64,000 bases of DNA from positions 1,550,001 through 1,614,000 of the forward strand of contig JAHQRK010000016.1 in assembly GCA_019828595.1 (NCBI GenBank), in the 5' to 3' direction. Positions 1 through 11,518 of this stretch are shown here, piece after piece. This stretch comes from Aphanomyces cochlioides (Eukaryota > Oomycota > Saprolegniomycetes > Saprolegniales > Verrucalvaceae). Position 1 is the first letter of the stretch. Every line of letters starts with the position of its first letter. The notes below the pieces were generated by a model. That model did not search any database. It was not told the origin of the DNA and saw only the letters and a program-made list of their open reading frames with translations. A program made the position numbers and the translations under genes.

Positions 1-12
1 ACTCATTTAACC
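1..12 (+). mobile_element. LINE copy L0, last 12 bp of 3' end
   Basis: The window opens with ACTCATTTAACC, the exact 3' terminus of the LINE seen complete elsewhere (for example 58114-58125). It is followed directly by satellite at ACTTTTTCTCC. The CC at 11-12 could belong to either sequence. The rest of this copy lies outside the window. Confidence 0.85.
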
Positions 13-790
13 ACTTTTTCTCCACTTTTGGTACCCACGTGCCACATGCACATCTCGACCCCATCGAGATACCCACTCGCCACGTCTGGCATGTTTGAAA
101 GGTGTCATGCTCGTGTGGTGGACGACCAAGCATCAACTTGGTCCGAAATCAACACGCGAGAGTCCCAAGCATACCCCACAAAATGCATCTCGATGCCACT
201 TTTTCTCCACTTTTGGTACCCACGTGCCACATGCATATCTCGACCCCATCGAGATACCCACTCGCCACGTCTGGCATGTTTGAAAGGTGTCATGCTCGTG
301 TGGTGGACGACCAAGCACCAACTTGGTCCGAAATCAACACGCGAGAGTCCCAAGCATACCCCACAAAATGCATCTCGATGCCACTTTTTCTCCACTTTTG
401 GTACCCACGTGCCACATGCATATCTCGACCCCATCGAGATACCCACTCGCCACGTCTGGCATGTTTGAAAGGTGTCATGCTCGTGTGGTGGACGACCAAG
501 CATCAACTTGGTCCGAAATCAACACGCGAGAGTCCCAAGCATACCCCACAAAATGCATCTCGATGCCACTTTTTCTCCACTTTTGGTACCCACGTGCCAC
601 ATGCACATCTCGACCCCATCGAGATACCCACTCGCCACGTCTGGCATGTTTGAAAGGTGTCATGCTCGTGTGGTGGACGACCAAGCATCAACTTGGTCCG
701 AAATCAACACGCGAGAGTCCCAAGCATACCCCACAAAATGCATCTCGATGCCACTTTTTCTCCACTTTTGGTACCCACGTGCCACATGCA
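13..790 (+). repeat. Satellite block S1
   Basis: About four head-to-tail 185-bp monomers, all in the same orientation as the LINE copies. Monomers differ only at a few fixed positions, such as CACATCTC/CATATCTC and AAGCATCAA/AAGCACCAA. Open reading frames crossing this block come from a low stop density and are not genes. Confidence 0.97.
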
Positions 791-1056
791 GCTCCTGGTT
801 GATCTCCCTCTCAAGAAGGGATACACCAAGGTATTCAATGTGCTCAAGCATCTATCTTCGGACCCCTGGTTACGTCAACACATCATTCCTGACAGCGTCG
901 TTTCATGAGTGAGCTAACAGCTCACTCACTTCATCTCCTGTTCAATGACCACTTTGCCATATTCTGTTTTCCAAGTTCTATTTATACAGTACGAGGCAAA
1001 TTAGTAAGTCATTAGGGCCTTTGCTCAAAAATAAGGTTAATACAACTCATTTAACC
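791..1056 (+). mobile_element. LINE copy L1, 266-bp 5'-truncated insertion
   Basis: This copy carries only the last 38 codons of ORF2 (stop TGA at 906-908) and the whole 148-bp 3' UTR, ending TTAACC. It is flanked by a 14-bp target-site duplication, ACGTGCCACATGCA, at 777-790 and 1057-1070. This proves insertion by target-primed reverse transcription into the satellite. The same junctions recur at L2, L4 and L6, so those are duplicates of one event. Confidence 0.95.
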
Positions 1057-1798
1057 ACGTGCCACATGCACATCTCGACCCCATCGAGATACCCACTCGC
1101 CACGTCTGGCATGTTTGAAAGTGCTCGTGTGGTGGACGACCAAGCATCAACTTGGTCCGAAATCAACACGCGATAGTCCCAAGCATACCCCACAAAATGC
1201 ATCTCGATGCCACTTTTTCTCCACTTTTGGTACCCACGTGCCACATGCACATCTCGACCCCATCGAGATACCCACTCGCCACGTCTGGCATGTTTGAAAG
1301 TGCTCGTGTGGTGGACGACCAAGCATCAACTTGGTCCGAAATCAACACGCGATAGTCCCAAGCATACCCCACAAAATGCATCTCGATGCCACTTTTTCTC
1401 CACTTTTGGTACCCACGTGCCACATGCATATCTCGACCCCATCGAGATACCCACTCGCCACGTCTGGCATGTTTGAAAGGTGTCATGCTCGTGTGGTGGA
1501 CGACCAAGCACCAACTTGGTCCGAAATCAACACGCGAGAGTCCCAAGCATACCCCACAAAATGCATCTCGATGCCACTTTTTCTCCACTTTTGGTACCCA
1601 CGTGCCACATGCATATCTCGACCCCATCGAGACACCCACTCGCCACGTCTGGCATGTTTGAAAGGTGTCATGCTCGTGTGGTGGACGACCAAGCATCAAC
1701 TTGGTCCGAAATCAACACGCGAGAGTCCCAAGCATACCCCACAAAATGCATCTCGATGCCACTTTTTCTCCACTTTTGGTACCCACGTGCCACATGCA
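1057..1798 (+). repeat. Satellite block S2
   Basis: About four monomers. The first two junctions show the 179-bp class, where GAAAGTGCTCG replaces the longer GAAAGGTGTCATGCTCG. Together with L1 it forms a 1008-bp segment that is repeated immediately downstream. Confidence 0.96.
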
Positions 1799-2064
1799 GC
1801 TCCTGGTTGATCTCCCTCTCAAGAAGGGATACACCAAGGTATTCAATGTGCTCAAGCATCTATCTTCGGACCCCTGGTTACGTCAACACATCATTCCTGA
1901 CAGCGTCGTTTCATGAGTGAGCTAACAGCTCACTCACTTCATCTCCTGTTCAATGACCACTTTGCCATATTCTGTTTTCCAAGTTCTATTTATACAGTAC
2001 GAGGCAAATTAGTAAGTCATTAGGGCCTTTGCTCAAAAATAAGGTTAATACAACTCATTTAACC
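1799..2064 (+). mobile_element. LINE copy L2, 266-bp 5'-truncated insertion
   Basis: Same truncation point, same 3' end and same 14-bp flanking duplication (1785-1798 and 2065-2078) as L1, at an offset of 1008 bp. It is a segmental duplicate of L1, not an independent insertion. Confidence 0.95.
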
Positions 2065-2841
2065 ACGTGCCACATGCACATCTCGACCCCATCGAGATAC
2101 CCACTCGCCACGTCTGGCATGTTTGAAAGTGCTCGTGTGGTGGACGACCAAGCATCAACTTGGTCCGAAATCAACACGCGATAGTCCCAAGCATACCCCA
2201 CAAAATGCATCTCGATGCCACTTTTTCTCCACTTTTGGTACCCACGTGCCACATGCACATCTCGACCCCATCGAGATACCCACTCGCCACGTCTGGCATG
2301 TTTGAAAGTGCTCGTGTGGTGGACGACCAAGCATCAACTTGGTCCGAAATCAACACGCGATAGTCCCAAGCATACCCCACAAAATGCATCTCGATGCCAC
2401 TTTTTCTCCACTTTTGGTACCCACGTGCCACATGCATATCTCGACCCCATCGAGATACCCACTCGCCACGTCTGGCATGTTTGAAAGGTGTCATGCTCGT
2501 GTGGTGGACGACCAAGCACCAACTTGGTCCGAAATCAACACGCGAGAGTCCCAAGCATACCCCACAAAATGCATCTCGATGCCACTTTTTCTCCACTTTT
2601 GGTACCCACGTGCCACATGCATATCTCGACCCCATCGAGACACCCACTCGCCACGTCTGGCATGTTTGAAAGGTGTCATGCTCGTGTGGTGGACGACCAA
2701 GCATCAACTTGGTCCGAAATCAACACGCGAGAGTCCCAAGCATACCCCACAAAATGCATCTCGATGCCACTTTTTCTCCACTTTTGGTACCCACGTGCCA
2801 CATGCACATCTCGACCCCATCGAGATACCCACTCGCCACGT
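2065..2841 (+). repeat. Satellite block S3
   Basis: About four monomers that copy S2 (offset 1008 bp) for roughly 740 bp and then run on to the 5' junction of L3. The last 12 bp (2830-2841, CACTCGCCACGT) are the upstream target-site duplication of L3. Confidence 0.96.
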
Positions 2842-5800
2842 ATGTCTCTGGTGGATCTGTTTCGCCGTCAAAACCCCGTGGCAAGAACCTTCACAAGTCC
2901 CACACTCACCAACCGACTTGACTACATCTTTTGTTCGTCCACCTTGGCGGGTCTTCGTCATTGGAAGGCGACGCACATGCCACACGTTCCACAGGCTGAC
3001 CACGTGGCTTGTCGTATCATCACAAAGCGTCAAACATTGCGCCATGGCTCTGGATCATGGAAAGCTCCAACTTGGCTACTTCGTCTACCACGAGCGGCCG
3101 AGATTGTTCATGGATGTCTGGATCGATTTTTGGACAAGTCTCCAACATTCCACAATATCTCCAAGGCCTACGACATACTGGTCAATGATATCCGCTCCCA
3201 ACTCAAAGAATTCCATTCTCAACGATTGGAGAAACAACGTCTGCCGTTGAAGAAGTTAGCTGTCGAGATCGCTTCGCTTTTGCAAGTCCCCAACATGCGT
3301 CAAGATGCAGTGCTGGTGGATCGAGTGCGAGACCTTCAAAAGCAAATTCACGAGCTGCAAGATCGAGACAAGCAGTTTCGTCAAGACCAGGCGTTCCAAC
3401 TTCACTTGTACAAAGCAGAGCGCTCGTCCAAGTTCCACTTCATGTCCCCTGTCCCTACCCCCTTGAAGAAGACAGTCTTCAAAGAGTTGGTGGATGTCAA
3501 TGGAAATGTTGTCTCCAATCAACAAGGCATGTCTGACGTCCTGGTCGACTACTACAAGGACTTGTTTGCAGCTCCCGAGGTGCAGCGATCTGGAGACGAA
3601 GTGTCGTCATTTCTGACCCCATTGACTCGACACAAGCAACTGCCAGAGCAAGCCCAGAAAGAGCTGTCGGCTCCCTTGCGTGCCAACGAGTTCTATCATG
3701 CTATTCGACACAGCAGTTCGAACTCAGCGCCAGGTCCCAACGCTCTGCCATTCGAAGTCCTCAAACTTGCACCTCACAAGTGGTCGTTGGTATTGGAGCT
3801 GCTATTCACACACCAGCTCCATTCTCACCCTCGCTTGACTCCCATGCAACTTGTCAGTACGCTGGTGTTGCTGCACAAGAAAGGCCCCAAGTCACAGGCC
3901 AAGAACTATCGGCCCATTAGCCTACTCAACACGGATGTGAAAATCCTGACGAGTATTCTGGCTTATCGACTCCAGCGCCACATTCGACACATCATCCACC
4001 CGGACCAGCAAGGCTTTATCCGTCGAAGCAATATCCAAACCAATATTGCACGACTGGATGACATGCTGCACCACATCAAACTACACAGTCCGTCCTCGAT
4101 GGTGGCACTGCTTGACTTTGAGAAAGCTTTTGATCGCGTGGACCACGCGTACTTGCTCCGCGTCCTCCGTCACTATGGCTTTCCCGAAACCTTTGTTGAC
4201 ATGGTTCGCGTACTGTACTCGGGCCGCAAGTCTCGCATCTTGGTGAACGGCTTCTTGTCCAAGCCAGTTCACATCTCACGCGGTGTGTTGCAAGGTGATC
4301 CACTGTCGCCACTTCTGTTTGTGATCGCTTTGGAACCGATGTGCCAACTCCTACGGCAACACTCCAACTATGGCATCAAGTGTGGGGATCGCTACCACAC
4401 TGGGAGTTACTTTGCCGACGACTCGCAACTCTATGCTGCAAATGAGACGTGCCTCCACCGGCAGCTTGCATTGGTTCAAACCTTTTGCGACAAGTCTGGT
4501 TTCCGACTCAACGTAGACAAGACCCAAATTCTGACCTACAGCCAGTTGAATGGGAACCTTGCCTCACTACAAGTTACTTCCGACAGTCCCGTGAAGGCTC
4601 TTGGTATCTTGGTTGCGCCCAATCTTTCTCCATTGGCACGTTTCAATTACGTGTTTGAGAAGTTTGTGGCTCGCTTGTCTTTGTGGCTCTACAAGGCTCG
4701 AACCATGGCCGGAAAAGTCACTATCCTGCACAGCATATGTCTGCCTGTGGTATGGTACCAACTGGCTTTTGTCCCTGCCGACAAAGACCTGGCCAAAAAG
4801 ATCGACAAGGCCATGCTTCAATTTATGCATGGTGAAGAAATCAACCCATCCTCCTCTGTCCATGGCCTCCGTTTGATCAAAAAGGAGATCATATTCATGC
4901 CGAAGAAGTCCGGTGGCTTAGGCCTGCACCATGCACTTGCTTTATGGCAACAACACAACCGCTCTGTCATGATCAGATGCATTCAAGCCATCACCACCCC
5001 ACCCCGCAAGTCTGCCATGTCCGCCTGGATTACGCCGGGCTATACTCTCCTCGAGAAGGCTTTTCATCCATGGGGTTCCCCCCGAGATCTCCTCTTGGCA
5101 AATGGCTCTTCTGCATTCATCAGACAACTGTACAAGAATCCCAATATCACTCCAATGTGGAAAGCCTTATTGAGTAGCTGGTTTGAATCCCGCTGGACTC
5201 CGTACGGCTGTCCAAATCACATCTCATCTTTGGATGTTCCCCTTTGGCACAACTCGTATCTGCCTGGACTCGAAGACCTATACGATCAGTGCTCTACATC
5301 GACGCAAGACCAAGCCAATGTATTGGCGTCGCTTCACATCACGAAGTTGTCGCATTTGTTGACTCCGTGTCAGCGAGTTTGGCCAGCTTCGATCTTGTTC
5401 GACAAAATCAACCGTGCCTGCCGCCAAGCCAATTTTGTCCCTCCAACGAAACAATGGATCTCAATCTTGGTGACCAAGTTATCACGATTGTTTGAGATTG
5501 TTTCTGAAGAGGATGCTCCCGTGTTCCACTTGCCGACGCCAAGCTCTGAATGGATGGAATGGCACTGGATGATTCACCCTGACTCGAGTCCGATCTTGTT
5601 GGCGCTTGCGACTTCGAAATCGGCTAAGATCAGAGCTTCTCCAGCTGTCAGCTCGTCCATTCTTCCTACCAAGCATCTCAACCTGCCATCCAACTTTTAC
5701 GAAGACCCCAAGCGCCTTACCCAACTTGCCGCCTTCCTCCAACCCGACCACATTCTCCCTCGATATGGAGAGTTCATTTTCAAGACCCTTCTCCGCGCCA

Positions 5801-6294
5801 ACGCCATGCAATATCTGTTTCAGTACCAAGACCCCAAGCCGACGTGTGTCTTCTGTCGTGTCAATGAGACGTACGAGCATTTCCTGTTCTCTTGTGGATA
5901 TGGTCAATCTGTTTGGTATTTCTTCAAGGCGATCCAGCGACTGCTCGAGTGTTCCTTTCCGTCCACGTGTCTGGAAATGTTCTACGAGACGCCCAAGCCG
6001 TCCGATGGATACTACATCCGTGGCTATCTGAAGATCTGGCCGATTGTCCGAGCCTGCGTGTATTATCAAATATGGCTCCAACGTGCCGATCGCACCTTTC
6101 GACCCGACCTCACAGCGAAGAGTCCGATGGAAGTTGCCATTCATGCTGCCTCTTTGATCAAGCTACATCTACAACAGCTCCTGGTTGATCTCCCTCTCAA
6201 GAAGGGATACACCAAGGTATTCAATGTGCTCAAGCATCTATCTTCGGATCCCTGGTTACGTCAACACATCATTCCTAACAGCGTCGTTTCATGA
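2842..6294 (+). pseudogene. 5'-truncated ORF2 (endonuclease end + reverse transcriptase) of L3
   Basis: This is an open frame of 1150 codons matching ORF2 residues 203-1351. It keeps the last endonuclease motifs (NRLDYIF and the ADH histidine), the whole reverse transcriptase (NYRPIS, DFEKAFD, LQGDPLSP, FADD) and the C-terminal Cys/His motif. The N-terminal endonuclease residues (N24, E50, H137, D170) are lost, so nicking activity is not expected. The junction base A turns the usual TTG of codon 202 into an ATG in frame with ORF2. Upstream satellite is also open in this frame, which is chance readthrough. I see no promoter. I call it a pseudogene, although its reverse transcriptase is undamaged. 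Confidence 0.85.
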
Positions 6295-6442
6295 GTGAGC
6301 ATGACGGCTCACCACTTCGTCTCCTGTTCAATGACCACTTTGCCATATTCTGTTTTCCAAGTTCTATTTATACAGTACGAGGCAAATTAGTAAGTCATTA
6401 GGGCCTTTGCTCAAAAATAAGGTTAATACAACTCATTTAACC
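2843..6442 (+). mobile_element. LINE copy L3, 3.6-kb 5'-truncated insertion
   Basis: This copy begins inside the endonuclease domain of ORF2 (about codon 202) and runs to the standard TTAACC terminus. It is flanked by the 12-bp duplication CACTCGCCACGT at 2830-2841 and 6443-6454, extendable by shared C residues. One extra base, A at 2842, sits at the 5' junction. ORF1 and the first part of the endonuclease are missing, so the copy cannot be autonomous. Confidence 0.95.
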
Positions 6443-8263
6443 CACTCGCCACGTCTGGCATGTTTGAAAGGTGTCATGCTCGTGTGGTGGACGACCAAGC
6501 ATCAACTTGGTCCGAAATCAACACGCGATAGTCCCAATCATACCCCACAAAATGCATCTCGATGCCACTTTTTCTCCACTTTTGGTACCCACGTGCCACA
6601 TGCACATCTCGACCCCATCGAGATACCCACTCGCCACGTCTGGCATGTTTGAAAGGTGTCATGCTCGTGTGGTGGACGACCAAGCATCAACTTGGTCCGA
6701 AATCAACACGCGAGAGTCCCAAGCATACCCCACAAAATGCATCTCGATGCCACTTTTTCTCCACTTTTGGTACCCACGTGCCACATGCATATCTCGACCC
6801 CATCGAGACACCCACTCGCCACGTCTGGCATGTTTGAAAGGTGTCATGCTCGTGTGGTGGACGACCAAGCATCAACTTGGTCCGAAATCAACACGCGAGA
6901 GTCCCAAGCATACCCCACAAAATGCATCTCGATGCCACTTTTTCTCCACTTTTGGTACCCACGTGCCACATGCATATCTCGACCCCATCGAGATACCCAC
7001 TCGCCACGTCTGGCATGTTTGAAAGGTGTCATGCTCGTGTGGTGGACGACCAAGCACCAACTTGGTCCGAAATCAACACGCGAGAGTCCCAAGCATACCC
7101 CACAAAATGCATCTCGATGCCACTTTTTCTCCACTTTTGGTACCCACGTGCCACATGCATATCTCGACCCCATCGAGATACCCACTCGCCACGTCTGGCA
7201 TGTTTGAAAGGTGTCATGCTCGTGTGGTGGACGACCAAGCATCAACTTGGTCCGAAATCAACACGCGAGAGTCCCAAGCATACCCCACAAAATGCATCTC
7301 GATGCCACTTTTTCTCCACTTTTGGTACCCACGTGCCACATGCATATCTCGACCCCATCGAGATACCCACTCGCCACGTCTGGCATGTTTGAAAGGTGTC
7401 ATGCTCGTGTGGTGGACGACCAAGCACCAACTTGGTCCGAAATCAACACGCGAGAGTCCCAAGCATACCCCACAAAATGCATCTCGATGCCACTTTTTCT
7501 CCACTTTTGGTACCCACGTGCCACATGCATATCTCGACCCCATCGAGATACCCACTCGCCACGTCTGGCATGTTTGAAAGGTGTCATGCTCGTGTGGTGG
7601 ACGACCAAGCATCAACTTGGTCCGAAATCAACACGCGAGAGTCCCAAGCATACCCCACAAAATGCATCTCGATGCCACTTTTTCTCCACTTTTGGTACCC
7701 ACGTGCCACATGCATATCTCGACCCCATCGAGATACCCACTCGCCACGTCTGGCATGTTTGAAAGGTGTCATGCTCGTGTGGTGGACGACCAAGCATCAA
7801 CTTGGTCCGAAATCAACACGCGAGAGTCCCAAGCATACCCCACAAAATGCATCTCGATGCCACTTTTTCTCCACTTTTGGTACCCACGTGCCACATGCAT
7901 ATCTCGACCCCATCGAGACACCCACTCGCCACGTCTGGCATGTTTGAAAGTGCTCGTGTGGTGGACGACCAAGCATCAACTTGGTCCGAAATCAACACGC
8001 GAGAGTCCCAAGCATACCCCACAAAATGCATCTCGATGCCACTTTTTCTCCACTTTTGGTACCCACGTGCCACATGCACATCTCGACCCCATCGAGATAC
8101 CCACTCGCCACGTCTGGCATGTTTGAAAGGTGTCATGCTCGTGTGGTGGACGACCAAGCATCAACTTGGTCCGAAATCAACACGCGAGAGTCCCAAGCAT
8201 ACCCCACAAAATGCATCTCGATGCCACTTTTTCTCCACTTTTGGTACCCACGTGCCACATGCA
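6443..8263 (+). repeat. Satellite block S4
   Basis: About ten monomers, mostly 185 bp with one 179-bp step near 7945. Monomers with AAGCACCAA and AAGCATCAA alternate between about 7026 and 7580, giving a local 370-bp dimer. S6 is a copy of this block that lacks one such dimer. Confidence 0.96.
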
Positions 8264-8529
8264 GCTCCTGGTTGATCTCCCTCTCAAGAAGGGATACACC
8301 AAGGTATTCAATGTGCTCAAGCATCTATCTTCGGACCCCTGGTTACGTCAACACATCATTCCTGACAGCGTCGTTTCATGAGTGAGCTAACAGCTCACTC
8401 ACTTCATCTCCTGTTCAATGACCACTTTGCCATATTCTGTTTTCCAAGTTCTATTTATACAGTACGAGGCAAATTAGTAAGTCATTAGGGCCTTTGCTCA
8501 AAAATAAGGTTAATACAACTCATTTAACC
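8264..8529 (+). mobile_element. LINE copy L4, 266-bp 5'-truncated insertion
   Basis: Identical in structure to L1, with the 14-bp duplication ACGTGCCACATGCA at 8250-8263 and 8530-8543. It contains the ORF2 C-terminal tail and the 3' UTR only. Confidence 0.95.
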
Positions 8530-9048
8530 ACGTGCCACATGCACATCTCGACCCCATCGAGATACCCACTCGCCACGTCTGGCATGTTTGAAAGTGCTCG
8601 TGTGGTGGACGACCAAGCATCAACTTGGTCCGAAATCAACACGCGATAGTCCCAAGCATACCCCACAAAATGCATCTCGATGCCACTTTTTCTCCACTTT
8701 TGGTACCCACGTGCCACATGCATATCTCGACCCCATCGAGATACCCACTCGCCACGTCTGGCATGTTTGAAAGGTGTCATGCTCGTGTGGTGGACGACCA
8801 AGCACCAACTTGGTCCGAAATCAACACGCGAGAGTCCCAATCATACCCCACAAAATGCATCTCGATGCCACTTTTTCTCCACTTTTGGTACCCACGTGCC
8901 ACATGCACATCTCGACCCCATCGAGACACCCACTCGCCACGTCTGGCATGTTTGAAAGGTGTCATGCTCGTGTGGTGGACGACCAAGCATCAACTTGGTC
9001 CGAAATCAACACGCGAGAGTCCCAAGCATACCCCACAAAATGCATCTC
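8530..9048 (+). repeat. Satellite block S5
   Basis: Nearly three monomers between L4 and L5, including one 179-bp type and one with CCAATCAT in place of CCAAGCAT. It ends at ACAAAATGCATCTC, the same 5' junction as L7. Confidence 0.95.
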
Positions 9049-11370
9049 CAGCGCCACATTCGACACATCATCCACCCGGACCAGCAAGGCTTTATCCGTC
9101 GAAGCAATATCCAAACCAATATTGCACGACTGGATGACATGCTGCACCACATCAAACTACACAGTCCGTCCTCGATGGTGGCACTGCTTGACTTTGAGAA
9201 AGCTTTTGATCGCGTGGGCCACGCGTACTTGCTCCGCGTCCTCCGTCACTATGGCTTTCCCGAAACCTTTGTTGACATGGTTCGCGTACTGTACTCGGGC
9301 CGCAAGTCTCGCATCTTGGTGAACGGCTTCTTGTCCAAGCCAGTTCACATCTCACGCGGTGTGTTGCAAGGTGATCCACTGTCGCCACTTCTGTTTGTGA
9401 TCGCTTTGGAACCGATGTGCCAACTCCTACGGCAACACTCCAACTATGGCATCAAGTGTGGGGATCGCTACCACACTGGGAGTTACTTTGCCGACGACTC
9501 GCAACTCTATGCTGCAAATGAGACGTGCCTCCACCGGCAGCTTGCATTGGTTCAAACCTTTTGCGACAAGTCTGGTTTCCGACTCAACGTAGACAAGACC
9601 CAAATTCTGACCTACAGCCAGTTGAATGGGAACCTTGCCTCACTACAAGTTACTTCCGACAGTCCCGTGAAGGCTCTTGGTATCTTGGTTGCGCCCAATC
9701 TTTCTCCATTGGCACGTTTCAATTACGTGTTTGAGAAGTTTGTGGCTCGCTTGTCTTTGTGGCTCTACAAGGCTCGAACCATGGCCGGAAAAGTCACTAT
9801 CCTGCACAGCATATGTCTGCCTGTGTTATGGTACCAACTGGCTTTTGTCCCTGCCGACAAAGACCTGGCCAAAAAGATCGACAAGGCCATGCTTCAATTT
9901 ATGCATGGTGAAGAAATCAACCCATCCTCCTCTGTCCATGGCCTCCGTTTGATCAAAAAGGAGATCATATTCATGCCGAAGAAGTCCGGTGGCTTAGGCC
10001 TGCACCATGCACTTGCTTTATGGCAACAACACAACCGCTCTGTCATGATCAGATGCATTCAAGCCATCACCACCCCACCCCGCAAGTCTGCCATGTCCGC
10101 CTGGATTACGCCGGGCTATACTCTCCTCGAGAAGGCTTTTCATCCATGGGGTTCCCCCCGAGATCTCCTCTTGGCAAATGGCTCTTCTGCATTCATCAGA
10201 CAACTGTACAAGAATCCCAATATCACTCCAATGTGGAAAGCCTTATTGAGTAGCTGGTTTGAATCCCGCTGGACTCCGTACGGCTGTCCAAATCACATCT
10301 CATCTTTGGATGTTCCCCTTTGGCACAACTCGTATCTGCCTGGACTCGAAGACCTATACGATCAGTGCTCTACATCGACGCAAGACCAAGCCAATGTATT
10401 GGCGTCGCTTCACATCACGAAGTTGTCGCATTTGTTGACTCCGTGTCAGCGAGTTTGGCCAGCTTCGATCTTGTTCGACAAAATCAACCGTGCCTGCCGC
10501 CAAGCCAATTTTGTCCCTCCAACGAAACAATGGATCTCAATCTTGGTGACCAAGTTATCACGATTGTTTGAGATTGTTTCTGAAGAGGATGCTCCCGTGT
10601 TCCACTTGCCGACGCCAAGCTCTGAATGGATGGAATGGCACTGGATGATTCACCCTGACTCGAGTCCGATCTTGTTGGCGCTTGCGACTTCGAAATCGGC
10701 TAAGATCAGAGCTTCTCCAGCTGTCAGCTCGTCCATTCTTCCTACCAAGCATCTCAACCTGCCATCCAACTTTTACGAAGACCCCAAGCGCCTTACCCAA
10801 CTTGCCGCCTTCCTCCAACCCGACCACATTCTCCCTCGATATGGAGAGTTCATTTTCAAGACCCTTCTCCGCGCCAACGCCATGCAATATCTGTTTCAGT
10901 ACCAAGACCCCAAGCCGACGTGTGTCTTCTGTCGTGTCAATGAGACGTACGAGCATTTCCTGTTCTCTTGTGGATATGGTCAATCTGTTTGGTATTTCTT
11001 CAAGGCGATCCAGCGACTGCTCGAGTGTTCCTTTCCGTCCACGTGTCTGGAAATGTTCTACGAGACGCCCAAGCCGTCCGATGGATACTACATCCGTGGC
11101 TATCTGAAGATCTGGCCGATTGTCCGAGCCTGCGTGTATTATCAAATATGGCTCCAACGTGCCGATCGCACCTTTCGACCCGACCTCACAGCGAAGAGTC
11201 CGATGGAAGTTGCCATTCATGCTGCCTCTTTGATCAAGCTACATCTACAACAGCTCCTGGTTGATCTCCCTCTCAAGAAGGGATACACCAAGGTATTCAA
11301 TGTGCTCAAGCATCTATCTTCGGATCCCTGGTTACGTCAACACATCATTCCTAACAGCGTCGTTTCATGA
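9040..11370 (+). pseudogene. 5'-truncated ORF2 (partial reverse transcriptase) of L5
   Basis: This is a 776-codon open frame. The first three codons (ATG CAT CTC) come from the satellite and fall in frame with ORF2 from codon 579 onward. The endonuclease and the N-terminal reverse transcriptase blocks (PGPN, NYRPIS) are absent. The DFEKAFD, LQGDPLSP and FADD motifs and the C-terminal Cys/His motif remain. DFEKAFDRVGH replaces the usual DFEKAFDRVDH, a change shared with L7. An active enzyme is unlikely because part of the fingers region is missing. Confidence 0.85.
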
Positions 11371-11518
11371 GTGAGCATGACGGCTCACCACTTCGTCTCC
11401 TGTTCAATGACCACTTTGCCATATTCTGTTTTCCAAGTTCTATTTATACAGTACGAGGCAAATTAGTAAGTCATTAGGGCCTTTGCTCAAAAATAAGGTT
11501 AATACAACTCATTTAACC
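9049..11518 (+). mobile_element. LINE copy L5, chimeric 2.47-kb truncated copy
   Basis: It starts in the reverse transcriptase at ORF2 codon 579 and ends with the normal 3' terminus. Its two flanks do not match each other. The 5' flank (ACAAAATGCATCTC) is that of L7, while the 3' flank (CACTCGCCACGT from 11519) is that of L3. The missing target-site duplication, plus internal base differences matching L3 at some sites and L7 at others, indicates ectopic exchange or gene conversion between those copies. Confidence 0.9.

Noticed and set aside
2488..6294. 1268-codon frame joining satellite to ORF2, which could look like a fusion gene
   Set aside because: The upstream part is chance-open satellite with a GTG start. 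The junction is an ordinary 5'-truncated insertion with a target-site duplication.
6443..8263. Regular direct repeats that might suggest CRISPR
   Set aside because: The repeat unit is 179-185 bp with no unique spacers, and the context is a eukaryotic LINE array.
6471..8275. Overlapping open frames of about 60-205 codons throughout the satellite on both strands
   Set aside because: The 185-bp monomer is not a multiple of three and contains few stops, so each frame stays open for about three monomers. The frames repeat with the monomer, have no stable start and overlap on both strands.
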